Counted from the first letter of the stretch, positions 47,319-56,134 are shown. The stretch: DNA of 64,000 nucleotides from JAJPJE01 sp963848375 (GCA_963848375.1 CAWKDK010000015.1:62001-126000); one strand, 5' to 3'. Notes: generated from the letters alone by a model not told the origin. Numbers and translations are program-made.

Positions 47319-47552
47319 ATGAAGAAGATGCCGGCTGGCGCTTTCAAAACTCATTGTCTAACAGTAATGGATGAGGTGCAGGCGAAACGACAGCCCGTTA
47401 TTATTACCAAACATGGGAAGCCAGTCGCCAAGCTCGTTCCAGCCGACGAGAATACCGACAAAATCTACAATTTCCTCGAAGGTAAGGGCACCATAGTTGG
47501 AGACATTGTTTCGCCCGTAATCTCGTCGGACGACTGGGGCAATCTCAGTTGA
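47319..47552 (+). CDS. Antitoxin of the Phd/YefM family
   Basis: The ATG at 47319 is preferred because GGGAG lies seven bases upstream; an earlier ATG at 47289 has no such site. The 77-residue protein has the DNA-binding block KTHCLTVMDEVQAKRQPVII and TKHGKPVAKLVP, typical of Phd/YefM antitoxins. It binds and neutralises the PIN toxin encoded next, and usually represses its own operon. The genes overlap (TTGA). Confidence 0.9.
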   Translation: MKKMPAGAFKTHCLTVMDEVQAKRQPVIITKHGKPVAKLVPADENTDKIYNFLEGKGTIVGDIVSPVISSDDWGNLS

Positions 47553-47941
47553 TCCTGCTAGACACCCACGTTGTCGTGTGGCTCGCATTCGACGAAACTC
47601 GATTATCGAAGAGGGCAAGGTCGGCCATTGACGATGCACTAAAGAACGGAAGTGGCTTGGCAATTTCGGATGTTACGCTCTTAGAATTGGCCGTCCTCGC
47701 GAACAAAGAACGCATCCGCCTCAACCTTAGCTTGGAATCATTCTTACAAGAAGTCGAATCCCGCTTCGTTGTCCTGCCGATTACCGGTCGCGCATGCGTG
47801 CGCGCTCTTGGGCTTCCATCCGGCTATCCCAAAGACCCAGCGGATCGAATCATCGGGGCCACTGCACTCGTAGAGGGGCTCTCCCTGATTACAGCCGACG
47901 GCGAAATCCGTCGTTCAAAGGCGCTTCAAACCGTCTGGTAA
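47549..47941 (+). CDS. vapC: VapC-like PIN-domain toxin
   Basis: This 130-residue RNase has LLDTHVVVWLAF with the first catalytic Asp, an acidic helix (LLELAVLANKERI) and DPADRIIGATALVEGLSLITAD with the later Asp residues. PIN toxins cleave tRNA or rRNA. The TTG start overlaps the antitoxin stop by four bases. A Phd-type antitoxin with a PIN toxin is a common mixed pair. Confidence 0.92.
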   Translation: MILLDTHVVVWLAFDETRLSKRARSAIDDALKNGSGLAISDVTLLELAVLANKERIRLNLSLESFLQEVESRFVVLPITGRACVRALGLPSGYPKDPADRIIGATALVEGLSLITADGEIRRSKALQTVW

Positions 47942-47955
47942 TGTTCCCGCACCGA

Positions 47956-48942
47956 CTACTGCGGCACATCCATCGGAACCAGCACGTCGCACAAATCACG
48001 AATCGCCTGGCGGTGATCGTGGCTCATGTTCACGAATTCAATTCCGTAGTCGTCGAGCTTGCGATGCCGCACTGTTCCGTAAATCCTCATCGGATGCGAT
48101 AAAGTCGGCAGGCTGAATTCCACGGTCACGATTTCACCGGGAATAAACTCTCCAGACTCGACCTGCACGCCCACGCCGCCTTCGCTTAGGTCGGTGGACT
48201 TGCCATGAAGCGTAACGTTCACGCCTGAACGCAGCACTCGCACGGTAAGCGGCACCACAACCGCATAGCGTTGCACGGTCCGTGTGATCGGCCACTTCAG
48301 CGTGGAGCCCGGACCGATCAATTGCTCCATGGTCTGCACCAGCCGATTGTGATTCTCGCCCTTGTGCACGAACGCGTCCGCAATCGCAATCGCGCGCTCG
48401 GGAAGCTTGCCCGGAAAAGCAGAGAGGATGACCGTCTTCGCCTGCGGCTGCCTGTGCTGCACCTGCTCAATAAATTCAGTCGTATCGATATCAGGCAGCG
48501 GATGGTCGAGCACTACGCCGTGGAAATGAAATCCGGCGAGTTCCTCAAAGGCTTCGCGGCCGCTCATGGCGGTATGAACGCCATAGCCAAAAGCCTCGAG
48601 CATGGAACGCCGGCGCTCGAGCTCGTGTTCCTGATCGTCGATGTAAAGAATATTTTTGCGGATGTTCTGTCCGACTTGAACGCAGCGGACGCCGACCTGC
48701 CCCTCGCGTGACGTGCCGTCTTCACCGACCCAAACAACTTCGAAGCGCCCCTGGTTGTCACCGTTCTGGACGCCGAGAATGGCGCCGGGCGCGACCGTGT
48801 GCGTCAGACCCTTGAGGCGAGCGCCCATCGGGGAGATGTCCAAGGTCTGGACTTGCTCCATAAACACATGCCCATTGCCGTCCATTCCCCACACCAGGGT
48901 GGTCAGACGCAAGGGTGTCCGTTCCTCATTCCGATGGGGCAT
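47956..48942 (-). CDS. PilZ-REC-PilZ regulatory protein
   Basis: This 328-residue protein has three domains. Residues 1-90 form a PilZ-like domain (RLTTLVWG, then DISPMGARLKG). Residues 95-205 form a receiver domain with YIDDQEHELERR, the phospho-acceptor Asp in GVVLDHPLPD and the Lys in FVHKGE. Residues 225-320 form a second PilZ domain with RTVQRYAV and STDLSEGGVGVQV, an RxxxR/DxSxxG c-di-GMP site. It probably links phosphorelay input with c-di-GMP binding. No kinase is adjacent. Confidence 0.85.
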   Translation of the reverse strand: MPHRNEERTPLRLTTLVWGMDGNGHVFMEQVQTLDISPMGARLKGLTHTVAPGAILGVQNGDNQGRFEVVWVGEDGTSREGQVGVRCVQVGQNIRKNILYIDDQEHELERRRSMLEAFGYGVHTAMSGREAFEELAGFHFHGVVLDHPLPDIDTTEFIEQVQHRQPQAKTVILSAFPGKLPERAIAIADAFVHKGENHNRLVQTMEQLIGPGSTLKWPITRTVQRYAVVVPLTVRVLRSGVNVTLHGKSTDLSEGGVGVQVESGEFIPGEIVTVEFSLPTLSHPMRIYGTVRHRKLDDYGIEFVNMSHDHRQAIRDLCDVLVPMDVPQ

Positions 48943-49042
48943 TTGATGCTGATGGTAGGCGTGGTTTGTAACTGATTCAAATTACTGAGGTAATGAGATT
49001 TGGTGCGGGTGGAACCAAGCGGCGGACGGACCGGAGAATCGA

Positions 49043-49066
49043 GGGCTAGCCTGGACCGGCTAGCCC
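49043..49066 (-). terminator. Hairpin downstream of the small coiled-coil gene
   Basis: GGGCTAGCC and GGCTAGCCC form a 9-bp perfect stem with a 6-base loop, 27 bases past the stop of the gene at 49093. There is no long T-run. Confidence 0.45.
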
Positions 49067-49092
49067 GTCAGAAACTGTGCGTGCACAGCGCT

Positions 49093-49398
49093 CTACGGCC
49101 AGCTGGTGCGGTGTTTGGCACCTTCAGCGGCGCTATTGGCGGCCGGCTGGTTCGATGTTGACGTTTTCGACAATACCGCCTCCAGTTCCGGGCTCACGTA
49201 GCCTGGAGCCTTCGGCGTAGAGGCTCCCTCCACGACAAAAGGCTGTTTGGAGCGGAATTCTTCGGAATCGACCGTCTCTTTGGAGTCGGCCACGATCGGC
49301 AGGACGATGCGCAACGCCTCGATTTCTTTCTCCAGGCGCTTAATTTCCAGCTCTTTGCCGCGTAAAAGGTCGCGAAGTGCTTCGTAAACGGTTTTCAT
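49093..49398 (-). CDS. Small coiled-coil protein of unknown function
   Basis: This 101-residue protein begins with KTVYEALRDLLRGKELEIKRLEKEIEALRIVLPIV, an N-terminal coiled coil, and then has a Ser/Pro/Ala-rich disordered tail. No family is recognised. It is divergent from the GAF-amidase gene. Confidence 0.6.
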   Translation of the reverse strand: MKTVYEALRDLLRGKELEIKRLEKEIEALRIVLPIVADSKETVDSEEFRSKQPFVVEGASTPKAPGYVSPELEAVLSKTSTSNQPAANSAAEGAKHRTSWP

Positions 49399-49627
49399 TC
49401 AGATACTCGCCTCGATTTACCGGACTATAGCACAACTCAGCGCCTGGTCCATCCGAGTTTGCACCTAGGTTCAACCCTTTCCATCGGCCTTTTGGAGAGA
49501 TACGTGACAATACTGGCACGCTCGCACGCTTCTGCTTGAAAACATAGGTAGAACTCACAAATAATGGGTGACACTTACCTGCGCGAAGCCTATCCGGTCC
49601 ACCGAGGCAGGACGCAGCGGGAGTAAT

Positions 49628-51805
49628 TTGGCGGGCAACGACAAAACTGTCTTTCGCGGCAGTCATCGCGTGCGCATGCGGACGCCTGGAACGGCATTGC
49701 CGGACCGCGACTTTCTGCAGGCCCTGCTCGCCTTTGCCTTCACAGTTCAAGAAGAAAATCAAAAGCTCAAAGGCGAGATTTCGCGCCTTGCCTCCGAGAA
49801 GAATGCCGAGTTCGAATCCACCGAAGGGATTCATGTCGCGCTGAATCGCATTGTTGCGAGCGCGCAGAATTTAACCGGCGCGTCCGGTGCGGCACTCGCG
49901 CTCGGAACTGAAGAGGCCATGGTCTGCGTGGCTCGCAGCGGACGCATCGCGCCCGATGCCGGCTCCGGTGTTCCGCTCGATCACGGCCTGGCCGGGGAAT
50001 GTGTGCGCACCAGGCAGAGCGTGCTTTGCATCAACGCCGAAACCGATCCGCGCGTGGATGCAATCTCGTCGCGCACGCTCGGCGTGAGTTCCATCCTGTA
50101 CGTCCCGCTGCAAGCGCAGGACGAGCTGATCGGCATCCTCGGATTGTTTTCCGATCGAGTATCGAATTTCAACTCCAGCGATCTGCAGTTGCTGCGCTAC
50201 ATCGCCGCGCTCGTGCTGGAGCAACTGCATAAGCAGTCTCCGCTGCTGCAGACGATTACTCCGCGAATCCTGGTCGAGTCGATCAAGTTGGCGCCTCCGG
50301 GGATCATCGAGAAAGAGCCGGAGACACAGTTCACGGCACCGCCGGTAAAGGCCGCGGAACTTGTACGCGAGCCGCGGAGCGAAGCAGGGACGGTTGGAGT
50401 CAGTAGCACCGCGAAACCGTTTGCGCCCGCAAAGGCGGCAACGGTTGCTCCGCCTCTGCCGATCGCAATTCCGAAGCCTGCCGAGGCTCCAGCCAAGAAG
50501 GCGGTGGAATCCTCGCAACGCTCCCCGCAACAGGAAGAGATTCTCACTGGTTCGCTGGCCGACACCGAAGTCAGCAGCACCGTATTGATTTCCGCCGTGC
50601 TCTTCCTGTTATTTGCGGCCGTGCTCGGCGGCGGCTATTACATGCGGCATCACGCGCCGCCGATTCCAGGAAAGCCGTCCAATGCCACCGAGCAGACGCA
50701 AGAGGCCGCTGCGAAGCCTTCTTCCCCCGCTCCGGTTGGAAGTCTGGAGCTAGGTCGCTCGCTAATGCCCGGCATTCGCTACTGGATGGCGGATGGCCGT
50801 GCCATGATCACCATCGCGCTCGACAAGAAGATCACGTACACATCGTTGCGACTGCATAATCCAGAGCGCGTCTACTTCGATCTGCCGGGACTGGAATTCG
50901 GCGCGCCCCGCGATCACGTCTTCGCGATCAACGACAGCATGCTGCAGCGGGTTCGCATTGGGCAATCTCCGACGGGCGTCACGCGGATCGTCTTCGATAT
51001 GGCCCGTCCGCTCGACTACACGACCACCGAGACGAGCAATCCAGATGGATTGGTGATTGAGTTTAGTACGACGAAGTCCGACACAGCTCCGACCGCGCAA
51101 GTCACCAATCCGGACACGCCCGCCATGTTGACGCCCCATATGCTGACCGTCGTAATCGACCCGGGTCATGGCGGCAACGATACCGGAACGATCGGTCACA
51201 ACGGTCTGCAGGAAAAGCAGCTCACGCTGGATGTGGCACAGCGACTTGGAAAATTGCTTGAACAGAATTTGGGCGCCCACGTTCTTTACACCCGCAAGAA
51301 TGACCACTACATCTCTCTGGAGAATCGAAGCGCCGTGGCTAGAAAAGCGAATGCCGACTTCTTCATTTCCATTCATGCGAATTCTAGCCAGTATCCGACG
51401 GTAAACGGCATAGAAACCTATTACTTCAAATCCTCCTCGGAAGTAATGGAAAACGCTGGAGGTACTGGCGCCCGCGGCACCGACTCTTCCGACCGGGCGC
51501 GGCGTTTTGCCGCAGCCGTGCAACAGTCGCTGATCCACAACCTGAGCAGCACGCAAGTTTCAGTGCGAGACCGCGGAGTCCGAAGCGCCCCATTTGTCGT
51601 GCTTCGTGATATGCAAATGCCCGCCGTTCTCGCCGAGATTTCGTTCATCAGCAGCGAGGCCGACGAACAACAACTTCGGACGAGCACCTATCGGGACCGG
51701 ATTGCGAATGCGCTCTATCAGGGCATCGCACATAATGTTCTTCCAAAGACCCCTGAGTCTGGCTCGGTGGCGACTCTCACGCGCGGTAGTGCTTCAGCGC
51801 CTTGA
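49628..51805 (+). CDS. GAF-AMIN-N-acetylmuramoyl-L-alanine amidase fusion
   Basis: The TTG at 49628 is preferred because GGGAG is close upstream; GTG at 49568 is possible. About 725 residues. Near the N terminus there is a coiled coil and a GAF domain (about residues 55-180, with LGVSSILYVPLQAQDELIGILGLFS). One transmembrane helix (TVLISAVLFLLFAAVLGGGYY) follows a Pro/Ala linker, then an AMIN domain (SLRLHNPERVYFDLPG). The Amidase_3 catalytic domain has VIDPGHGGND, GLQEKQL, SIHANSS and LAEISFI, the four zinc or catalytic positions. The amidase domain cuts the muramyl-peptide bond; the cytoplasmic GAF could sense a signal. Confidence 0.9.
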   Translation: MAGNDKTVFRGSHRVRMRTPGTALPDRDFLQALLAFAFTVQEENQKLKGEISRLASEKNAEFESTEGIHVALNRIVASAQNLTGASGAALALGTEEAMVCVARSGRIAPDAGSGVPLDHGLAGECVRTRQSVLCINAETDPRVDAISSRTLGVSSILYVPLQAQDELIGILGLFSDRVSNFNSSDLQLLRYIAALVLEQLHKQSPLLQTITPRILVESIKLAPPGIIEKEPETQFTAPPVKAAELVREPRSEAGTVGVSSTAKPFAPAKAATVAPPLPIAIPKPAEAPAKKAVESSQRSPQQEEILTGSLADTEVSSTVLISAVLFLLFAAVLGGGYYMRHHAPPIPGKPSNATEQTQEAAAKPSSPAPVGSLELGRSLMPGIRYWMADGRAMITIALDKKITYTSLRLHNPERVYFDLPGLEFGAPRDHVFAINDSMLQRVRIGQSPTGVTRIVFDMARPLDYTTTETSNPDGLVIEFSTTKSDTAPTAQVTNPDTPAMLTPHMLTVVIDPGHGGNDTGTIGHNGLQEKQLTLDVAQRLGKLLEQNLGAHVLYTRKNDHYISLENRSAVARKANADFFISIHANSSQYPTVNGIETYYFKSSSEVMENAGGTGARGTDSSDRARRFAAAVQQSLIHNLSSTQVSVRDRGVRSAPFVVLRDMQMPAVLAEISFISSEADEQQLRTSTYRDRIANALYQGIAHNVLPKTPESGSVATLTRGSASAP

Positions 51806-51863
51806 TTCAGACTTCTTGTTCTGTAGCCAGGCATCCCACTCAAACATGAGATGGAGACAACGA

Positions 51864-52445
51864 ATGCGCCATGCTTCCCTGCTTCTATTCTGTTTCCTCA
51901 TGACCTTCGCGTCGATGAGCGAAGCACAGACGTCGCACCGGCGCCCTTCCCCCAAAACGCAGAGCGATACATCTTCCGCGGCGGAAGACCGGGCGGCGAT
52001 CCAGGAGCTCGACGACAACGAGATCAAAGCGAATCTCGCGCTAGACGTAAAAGCGCTGGAACTGCTTTGGGATCCCGAGATCATCTCCATGCCTCCGGGA
52101 CATGCTGCCATCAGCGGATTGGAAGCCAACAGCGCCTATCTCGAGCAGGAAGCCAAGGCGATGGATAATTTCCAGATCCTGGGATACGAGCAGGCTTGGC
52201 AGGAAGTGCGAATTACTGGCGATTACGCCTACGAGTTAGGAACGGTGCAAACACGAATCGGGCCGATGAATCCGGGACCGGAGATCGATACCACCTACAA
52301 CATGATGCGTATTCTGAAAAAGCAGCCGGATGGTTCCTGGAGGGTATATCGCGCGATCTGGAACAATGCATCCGCACCCAAGACCCCAGAGAAGCCGTCG
52401 GAAACGCCGACTGAGAAGCCTCCCGCGGAAGATCGTCTGCACTGA
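51864..52445 (+). CDS. Exported SnoaL-like/DUF4440 protein
   Basis: The start at 51864 (MRHASLLLFCFLMTFASMSEAQ) follows GGAGACAACGA and gives a signal peptide; the ORF is open far upstream inside the amidase gene. The mature domain of about 125 residues has IQELDDNEIKANLALDVKALELLWDPEI and ITGDYAYELGTVQTRIG, which fit the NTF2-like/DUF4440 fold. The tail is Pro/Glu-rich. The function is unknown. Its stop abuts the end of the convergent DedA gene. Confidence 0.75.
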   Translation: MRHASLLLFCFLMTFASMSEAQTSHRRPSPKTQSDTSSAAEDRAAIQELDDNEIKANLALDVKALELLWDPEIISMPPGHAAISGLEANSAYLEQEAKAMDNFQILGYEQAWQEVRITGDYAYELGTVQTRIGPMNPGPEIDTTYNMMRILKKQPDGSWRVYRAIWNNASAPKTPEKPSETPTEKPPAEDRLH

Positions 52446-53081
52446 CTATTCAGCAGCTCGAATCCGATGCTGCCAGTGTGACCAGACGAACCAGACTATC
52501 CCCGTCAACAGCACCAGGGCGATCAATGCGTCGAAGCGGTGGAACCACATCTTCAGCCGCGGGTCGGTATCCCACTTCTCGCCCAATCGCATCCCAACGT
52601 AAGCCAAGGCGAGGCACCATGGCCATGAGCCAAGAAAGGTGTACACGTGGAAGCGCCACTGCGGCATGCGCGCGATTCCGGCAGGCAGCGCAATAAAGGT
52701 TCGGACCACCGGCAAGAGACGGCTGATGAAAACGGTTCGATCGCCGTAACGAGCGAAGAAATGGTCGGCCCAATCCAGCTCTTTATGACTCAGGAAGATG
52801 TAGGAACCGTAGCGCTCGACGAGCGGCCGTCCACCGTAATAGCCGAGGTAGTAGGCGATCAGTGAGCCCAGATTGCAGCCCAGTGCGCCAAAAGTCGCCA
52901 CCCAGAACAGATTGAATCGCCCGGTATGGACCAGGTATCCCGAGAACGGCATGATGACTTCCGACGGCAACGGTATGCAGGCTGACTCAATTGCCATGAG
53001 CAGCAGAATGCCGCCGTATCCCACCTTCGAGATCACGGCCACGATGAACACACTGAGGGCAGAGATGACTCGCGAGATCAT
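52446..53081 (-). CDS. DedA-family membrane protein
   Basis: This 211-residue inner-membrane protein of the DedA/SNARE-associated family has about five hydrophobic helices and the blocks GYLVHTGRFN, SRLLPVVRTFIALPAGIARM and GSWPWCLALAYVGMRLGEKW. DedA proteins are thought to flip or transport lipid carriers and help membrane homeostasis. The start ATG lies 28 bases from the neighbouring small minus-strand gene. Confidence 0.92.
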   Translation of the reverse strand: MISRVISALSVFIVAVISKVGYGGILLLMAIESACIPLPSEVIMPFSGYLVHTGRFNLFWVATFGALGCNLGSLIAYYLGYYGGRPLVERYGSYIFLSHKELDWADHFFARYGDRTVFISRLLPVVRTFIALPAGIARMPQWRFHVYTFLGSWPWCLALAYVGMRLGEKWDTDPRLKMWFHRFDALIALVLLTGIVWFVWSHWQHRIRAAE

Positions 53082-53108
53082 TCGATTAGGAAGTGCTCCT
53101 TGCTGACC

Positions 53109-53336
53109 TCAGAAGGTATCCGAATCCTGGGTAAAGACGTAGCCCGGCAGAGTGACGCCCTCGTTCGTCTTGTGAACTTTAATGCGAATGGAGCCGGCGC
53201 TGGCGGCAGTGCTATCAGCCTTGCGAAGCATAGCAAACTGGGTGAAAACCTCGCTGTAAACCTTGGTGACAAGGTAGTTTTGCGCGTCGGTTTCGCTGCG
53301 CCAGACTTGCCCGAGTTGAATTGCCTTAACAGCCAT
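53109..53336 (-). CDS. Small protein of unknown function
   Basis: This protein of about 75 residues (VKAIQLGQVWRSETDAQNYLV at its start) is not recognised. It has a beta-rich pattern and no membrane segment. Two in-frame ATGs at 53342 and 53336 are possible. It lies 28 bases upstream of dedA on the same strand. Confidence 0.55.
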   Translation of the reverse strand: MAVKAIQLGQVWRSETDAQNYLVTKVYSEVFTQFAMLRKADSTAASAGSIRIKVHKTNEGVTLPGYVFTQDSDTF

Positions 53337-53477
53337 GCTCACAGGTTAATGTTCGGGTTGGTGGGCGTCAATGTGACAAGCTAGACCTGTTTCCTTTTGG
53401 TAACGTGGACAAGAAGTTCCGACTGTGACGCACCGTGAACCCGGAGTTTGAGTAAAATTCCTCTAGGGAAACAAATC

Positions 53478-54182
53478 ATGCCGGACAAAGTCGAATCGCG
53501 CTGTCAAATCGTAAGTTTCAGTTTTCTCAAAGTCGATCCCGCATGGCGGAAGTTGCCGATCGCCGACCGGGTGGAGCAGAAGCAGGAGTTTCAACAGGCA
53601 CTCGAGCGTTGGGCGAACAACGAAATGCGCATCCTGAGCTACTCCATGATGGGCTTGCGCGGGGATTGCGACATGCTTCTGTGGCGGATTTGTTATTCGC
53701 TCGACTGCCTGAGCTCCGCGCACTCCGACATGATGAAAACCGCCATGGGAGCGTACCTCTCGATGACGCATTCCTTGCTGGCAATGACGCGGCGTTCGCA
53801 ATATCTGATCGGCGCTGAGGCCGATAATCCCGCGCCCATGAGAGGCTACATTCGTCCCGGAAATCACAAGTACATCATGGTTTATCCGTACACCAAGACT
53901 CACACCTGGTACCAGCTCCCCTTTGAGGACCGGCAGCGCATGATCCAGGAACAGATGAAGCTGGTAGACGATTTGTCCGGCATTCACTTGCATACCATGT
54001 ACTCGCTGGGAATTGATGACCAGGAGTTTGTGATCGCCGTGGAAGCCGATCGCCCGCAGGACGTCATTGAGACAGCTATGAAGTTGCGCGAGATCGACAA
54101 CTACAACTACGTCGCCGTCGACAGCCCCAAGTTCACCGCTATTCGCGCATCCATTCCCGACATGCTGGAGCGGCTAGGCTGA
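53478..54182 (+). CDS. hemQ: Coproheme decarboxylase (HemQ/chlorite dismutase-like)
   Basis: This 234-residue protein belongs to the chlorite-dismutase/HemQ superfamily. The later part has KYIMVYPYTKTHTWYQLPFEDRQRM and GIHLHTMYSLGIDDQEFVIAVEADR, where the His near LHTMYSLG fits the axial heme ligand and the YPYTK block fits the HemQ Tyr-containing motif. HemQ converts coproheme to heme b in the coproporphyrin-dependent pathway of heme synthesis. The start ATG at 53478 is preferred over GTG 53448. It precedes nth by 124 bases. Confidence 0.85.
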   Translation: MPDKVESRCQIVSFSFLKVDPAWRKLPIADRVEQKQEFQQALERWANNEMRILSYSMMGLRGDCDMLLWRICYSLDCLSSAHSDMMKTAMGAYLSMTHSLLAMTRRSQYLIGAEADNPAPMRGYIRPGNHKYIMVYPYTKTHTWYQLPFEDRQRMIQEQMKLVDDLSGIHLHTMYSLGIDDQEFVIAVEADRPQDVIETAMKLREIDNYNYVAVDSPKFTAIRASIPDMLERLG

Positions 54183-54306
54183 TGGCACGCGGAGTGATTC
54201 CACGACAACCAGCAAAGACAGGTCGGCACGAAGCGGCGCGAAAAGTGGAGTTGCGCACCGCGAAGATGCCGCAAGATGGCGCACGTTCGAAGCGCAACGC
54301 GTTGCC

Positions 54307-55047
54307 GTGGCGAAACCGAAAGCAAAGATCGCTAAGGTTGTCGGGCCGAAAAGTGGAAAGGCCCCGGCTGGTTACAATCCGCTCGCGCCTGAGCGCGTCG
54401 GTGAAATTCTCAAGCGACTCGAAGCAACGTATCCTGGCGCAACCTGCGCGCTGAAACACAACAACGCATGGGAACTGCTGGTCGCGACCATTCTCTCGGC
54501 GCAGTGCACGGATGTGCGCGTGAACATGACCACTCCGGAGCTCTTCCGAAAATATCCGACTGTTCAGGATTTTGCGGCGCTGAAGCCCGAGGCGCTCGAA
54601 CCGGATATCAAGTCGACTGGCTTCTTTCGCAACAAATCGAAGTCGGTGGTGGGCGCAGCGAAAAAGATTGTCAGCGACTTCGGCGGTCAGGTTCCGGACA
54701 ACATGGACGACCTGCTCTCCCTGCCCGGAGTCGCGCGCAAGACGGCGAACGTCGTCCTGGGGACATGGTTCCATAAGAACGACGGTGTTGTCGTGGATAC
54801 GCATGTACACCGCATCTCGCGGCGTCTCGAACTAACGAAGTCCGATGACCCGAAAAACATCGAGCAGGATCTGATCAAAGTCATTCCGCGTGATAAGTGG
54901 ACGCTCTTTTCGCACATGATCATCTTTCACGGACGCGCGCTCTGTGTAGCGCGCAATCCGAAGTGCGCGGAGTGTCCGCTGGAAAATCTCTGCCACGCGG
55001 CGGATAAGACGTGGAGCACGGTCGAGATTCACAAGAACGCGAAATAG
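54307..55047 (+). CDS. nth: Endonuclease III (DNA glycosylase/AP lyase)
   Basis: This base-excision-repair enzyme removes oxidised pyrimidines. The 246-residue protein has the helix-hairpin-helix LPGVARKTANVVLG with the catalytic Lys, VVVDTHVHRISRRL with the catalytic Asp, and the C-terminal [4Fe-4S] motif C-x6-C-x2-C-x5-C. The start is GTG. A Lys/Pro-rich extension of about 25 residues precedes the domain. Confidence 0.95.
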   Translation: MAKPKAKIAKVVGPKSGKAPAGYNPLAPERVGEILKRLEATYPGATCALKHNNAWELLVATILSAQCTDVRVNMTTPELFRKYPTVQDFAALKPEALEPDIKSTGFFRNKSKSVVGAAKKIVSDFGGQVPDNMDDLLSLPGVARKTANVVLGTWFHKNDGVVVDTHVHRISRRLELTKSDDPKNIEQDLIKVIPRDKWTLFSHMIIFHGRALCVARNPKCAECPLENLCHAADKTWSTVEIHKNAK

Positions 55048-55050
55048 CTG

Positions 55051-55085
55051 ATGGTGAGCGCAAGCGGAACCCATCTATGCATTTG
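55051..55085 (+). repeat. Dispersed extragenic element, copy A
   Basis: ATGGTGAGCG, then AAGCGGAACCCATCTATGC. It shares this pattern with copies near 55407-55462 (inverted) and 55561-55593. It lies in the three bases after the nth stop. These copies bracket the GIY-YIG gene. Confidence 0.7.
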
Positions 55086-55413
55086 GTTCCCGGAACGTCA
55101 ACTTCACCGGTTTTCCCCAGTCCTCGCTTAAGTCCCTCCACGTCGGATTCATATTCACGATCAGCGCCATCTTCTTCACTCGCGTCCATCCCTTGATCTG
55201 CTTCTCCCGCGCTATCGCATCCCCGATCCTGGAGAACGCTTCGTAATAAACCAGCCGATCGAGTCCGTAGCGGCTCGTGAATCCTTCGTACAGATGGTTC
55301 TTGTGTTGCCATACGCGGACCTCGAGTTTACTGGTCACGCCCGTGTAGAGCGTTTGCGAGCGGTCGGTCATGATGTAGACATAGAAGGTTCTCGGCTCTC
55401 GCTGGAAATGCAT
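55075..55413 (-). CDS. GIY-YIG endonuclease-domain protein
   Basis: The start at 55413 (HFQREPRTFYVYIMTDR) is preferred because the upstream 20 codons of open frame lie inside a dispersed repeat and are not protein-like. The GIY-YIG motif is TFYVYIM and LYTGVTSKLEVRVWQHK, followed by FTSRYGLDRLVYYE, of the URI/UvrC type seen in stand-alone DUF-style GIY-YIG proteins. About 112 residues. Such small nucleases are often mobile. Repeat copies A and B flank it. Confidence 0.85.
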   Translation of the reverse strand: MHFQREPRTFYVYIMTDRSQTLYTGVTSKLEVRVWQHKNHLYEGFTSRYGLDRLVYYEAFSRIGDAIAREKQIKGWTRVKKMALIVNMNPTWRDLSEDWGKPVKLTFREPNA

Positions 55414-55462
55414 AGATGGATTCCGCTTCCCCTTCGGCAAGCTCAGGGTCAGCGTCACCATG
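55407..55462 (-). repeat. Dispersed extragenic element, copy B (inverted, long form)
   Basis: On the minus strand it reads ATGGTGAC..., then GGAAGCGGAATCCATCTATG. It is longer than copies A and C by an internal stretch and overlaps the upstream open frame of the GIY-YIG gene. Confidence 0.65.
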
Positions 55463-55560
55463 ACAGTTCGCATTGGGACGTTTCAGTGAAGCCCAACACA
55501 GTTTCGCGTGAGACCGCCACAGCCAATTCCATCCGCCAAAGCATCCCGAAGCCTGATGTC

Positions 55561-55593
55561 ATGGTGAGCGGAGCGAATCCATCTATGTATTTG
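55561..55593 (+). repeat. Dispersed extragenic element, copy C
   Basis: ATGGTGAGCGGAGCGAATCC, then ATCTATGTATTTG. It has the same orientation as copy A and overlaps the last codons of the minus-strand Cys/His gene. Confidence 0.65.
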
Positions 55594-56134
55594 CAGTATC
55601 TGCCGCCTCTTCCTCCTCGTCGTCTGCGGCCACCATACCGTCCGGCACCGGCATCTTGGGGTATCCCGGGAAGCTCGGATGCGGCTGGTGGAAAATCTCC
55701 TGATGTTCCTCTTTCGTGAAGGTTTCGGGGTTATCGTCGCGCAGCTTTGAGAGCAGTAGTTCCACCAGCGACTGGTGGCGCTCATCGCTCATCTCTTCGG
55801 GAGGCGAAGGAGGAAAGACGTCGCGCTGTTTGGCGATATTCGAGGTCGAAAGCTGCAAGCTGTAGAGGAGCAGCCATGCGGTCTTATGATCGATGGTGTT
55901 GGAGACGATGCCGCGCATGATCTGGTTGATGCCGATCTGGATGGAGGGCGTGTCTTCGGCGAGCGGGATCAAAAGGCGTCCATGGCCGGGAACGCTGTTC
56001 GCTTCGTGCATGAAATCGTGAAAGCGGCAGTACTTTTTGTGACGCAAGGCCGGCTGACGGCATTGTTCGTCGTTGAACTTGAAGTGCAGGCATTGCGGTG
56101 CGCCAAAGTTTTCTTTTCCGTGATTCATGATCAT
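55583..56134 (-). CDS. Cys/His motif protein of unknown function
   Basis: This 183-residue protein has an N-terminal zinc-like block: PQCLHFKFNDEQCRQPAL and then HKKYCRFHD, giving C-x8-C, later C-x2-H. The remainder is helical with an acidic tail. Similar small proteins are frequent in Acidobacteriota, but I cannot assign a function. Start ATG at 56134; a second ATG lies six bases in. Repeated AACAAAGGAGTTA motifs lie upstream of it. Confidence 0.65.
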   Translation of the reverse strand: MIMNHGKENFGAPQCLHFKFNDEQCRQPALRHKKYCRFHDFMHEANSVPGHGRLLIPLAEDTPSIQIGINQIMRGIVSNTIDHKTAWLLLYSLQLSTSNIAKQRDVFPPSPPEEMSDERHQSLVELLLSKLRDDNPETFTKEEHQEIFHQPHPSFPGYPKMPVPDGMVAADDEEEEAADTANT

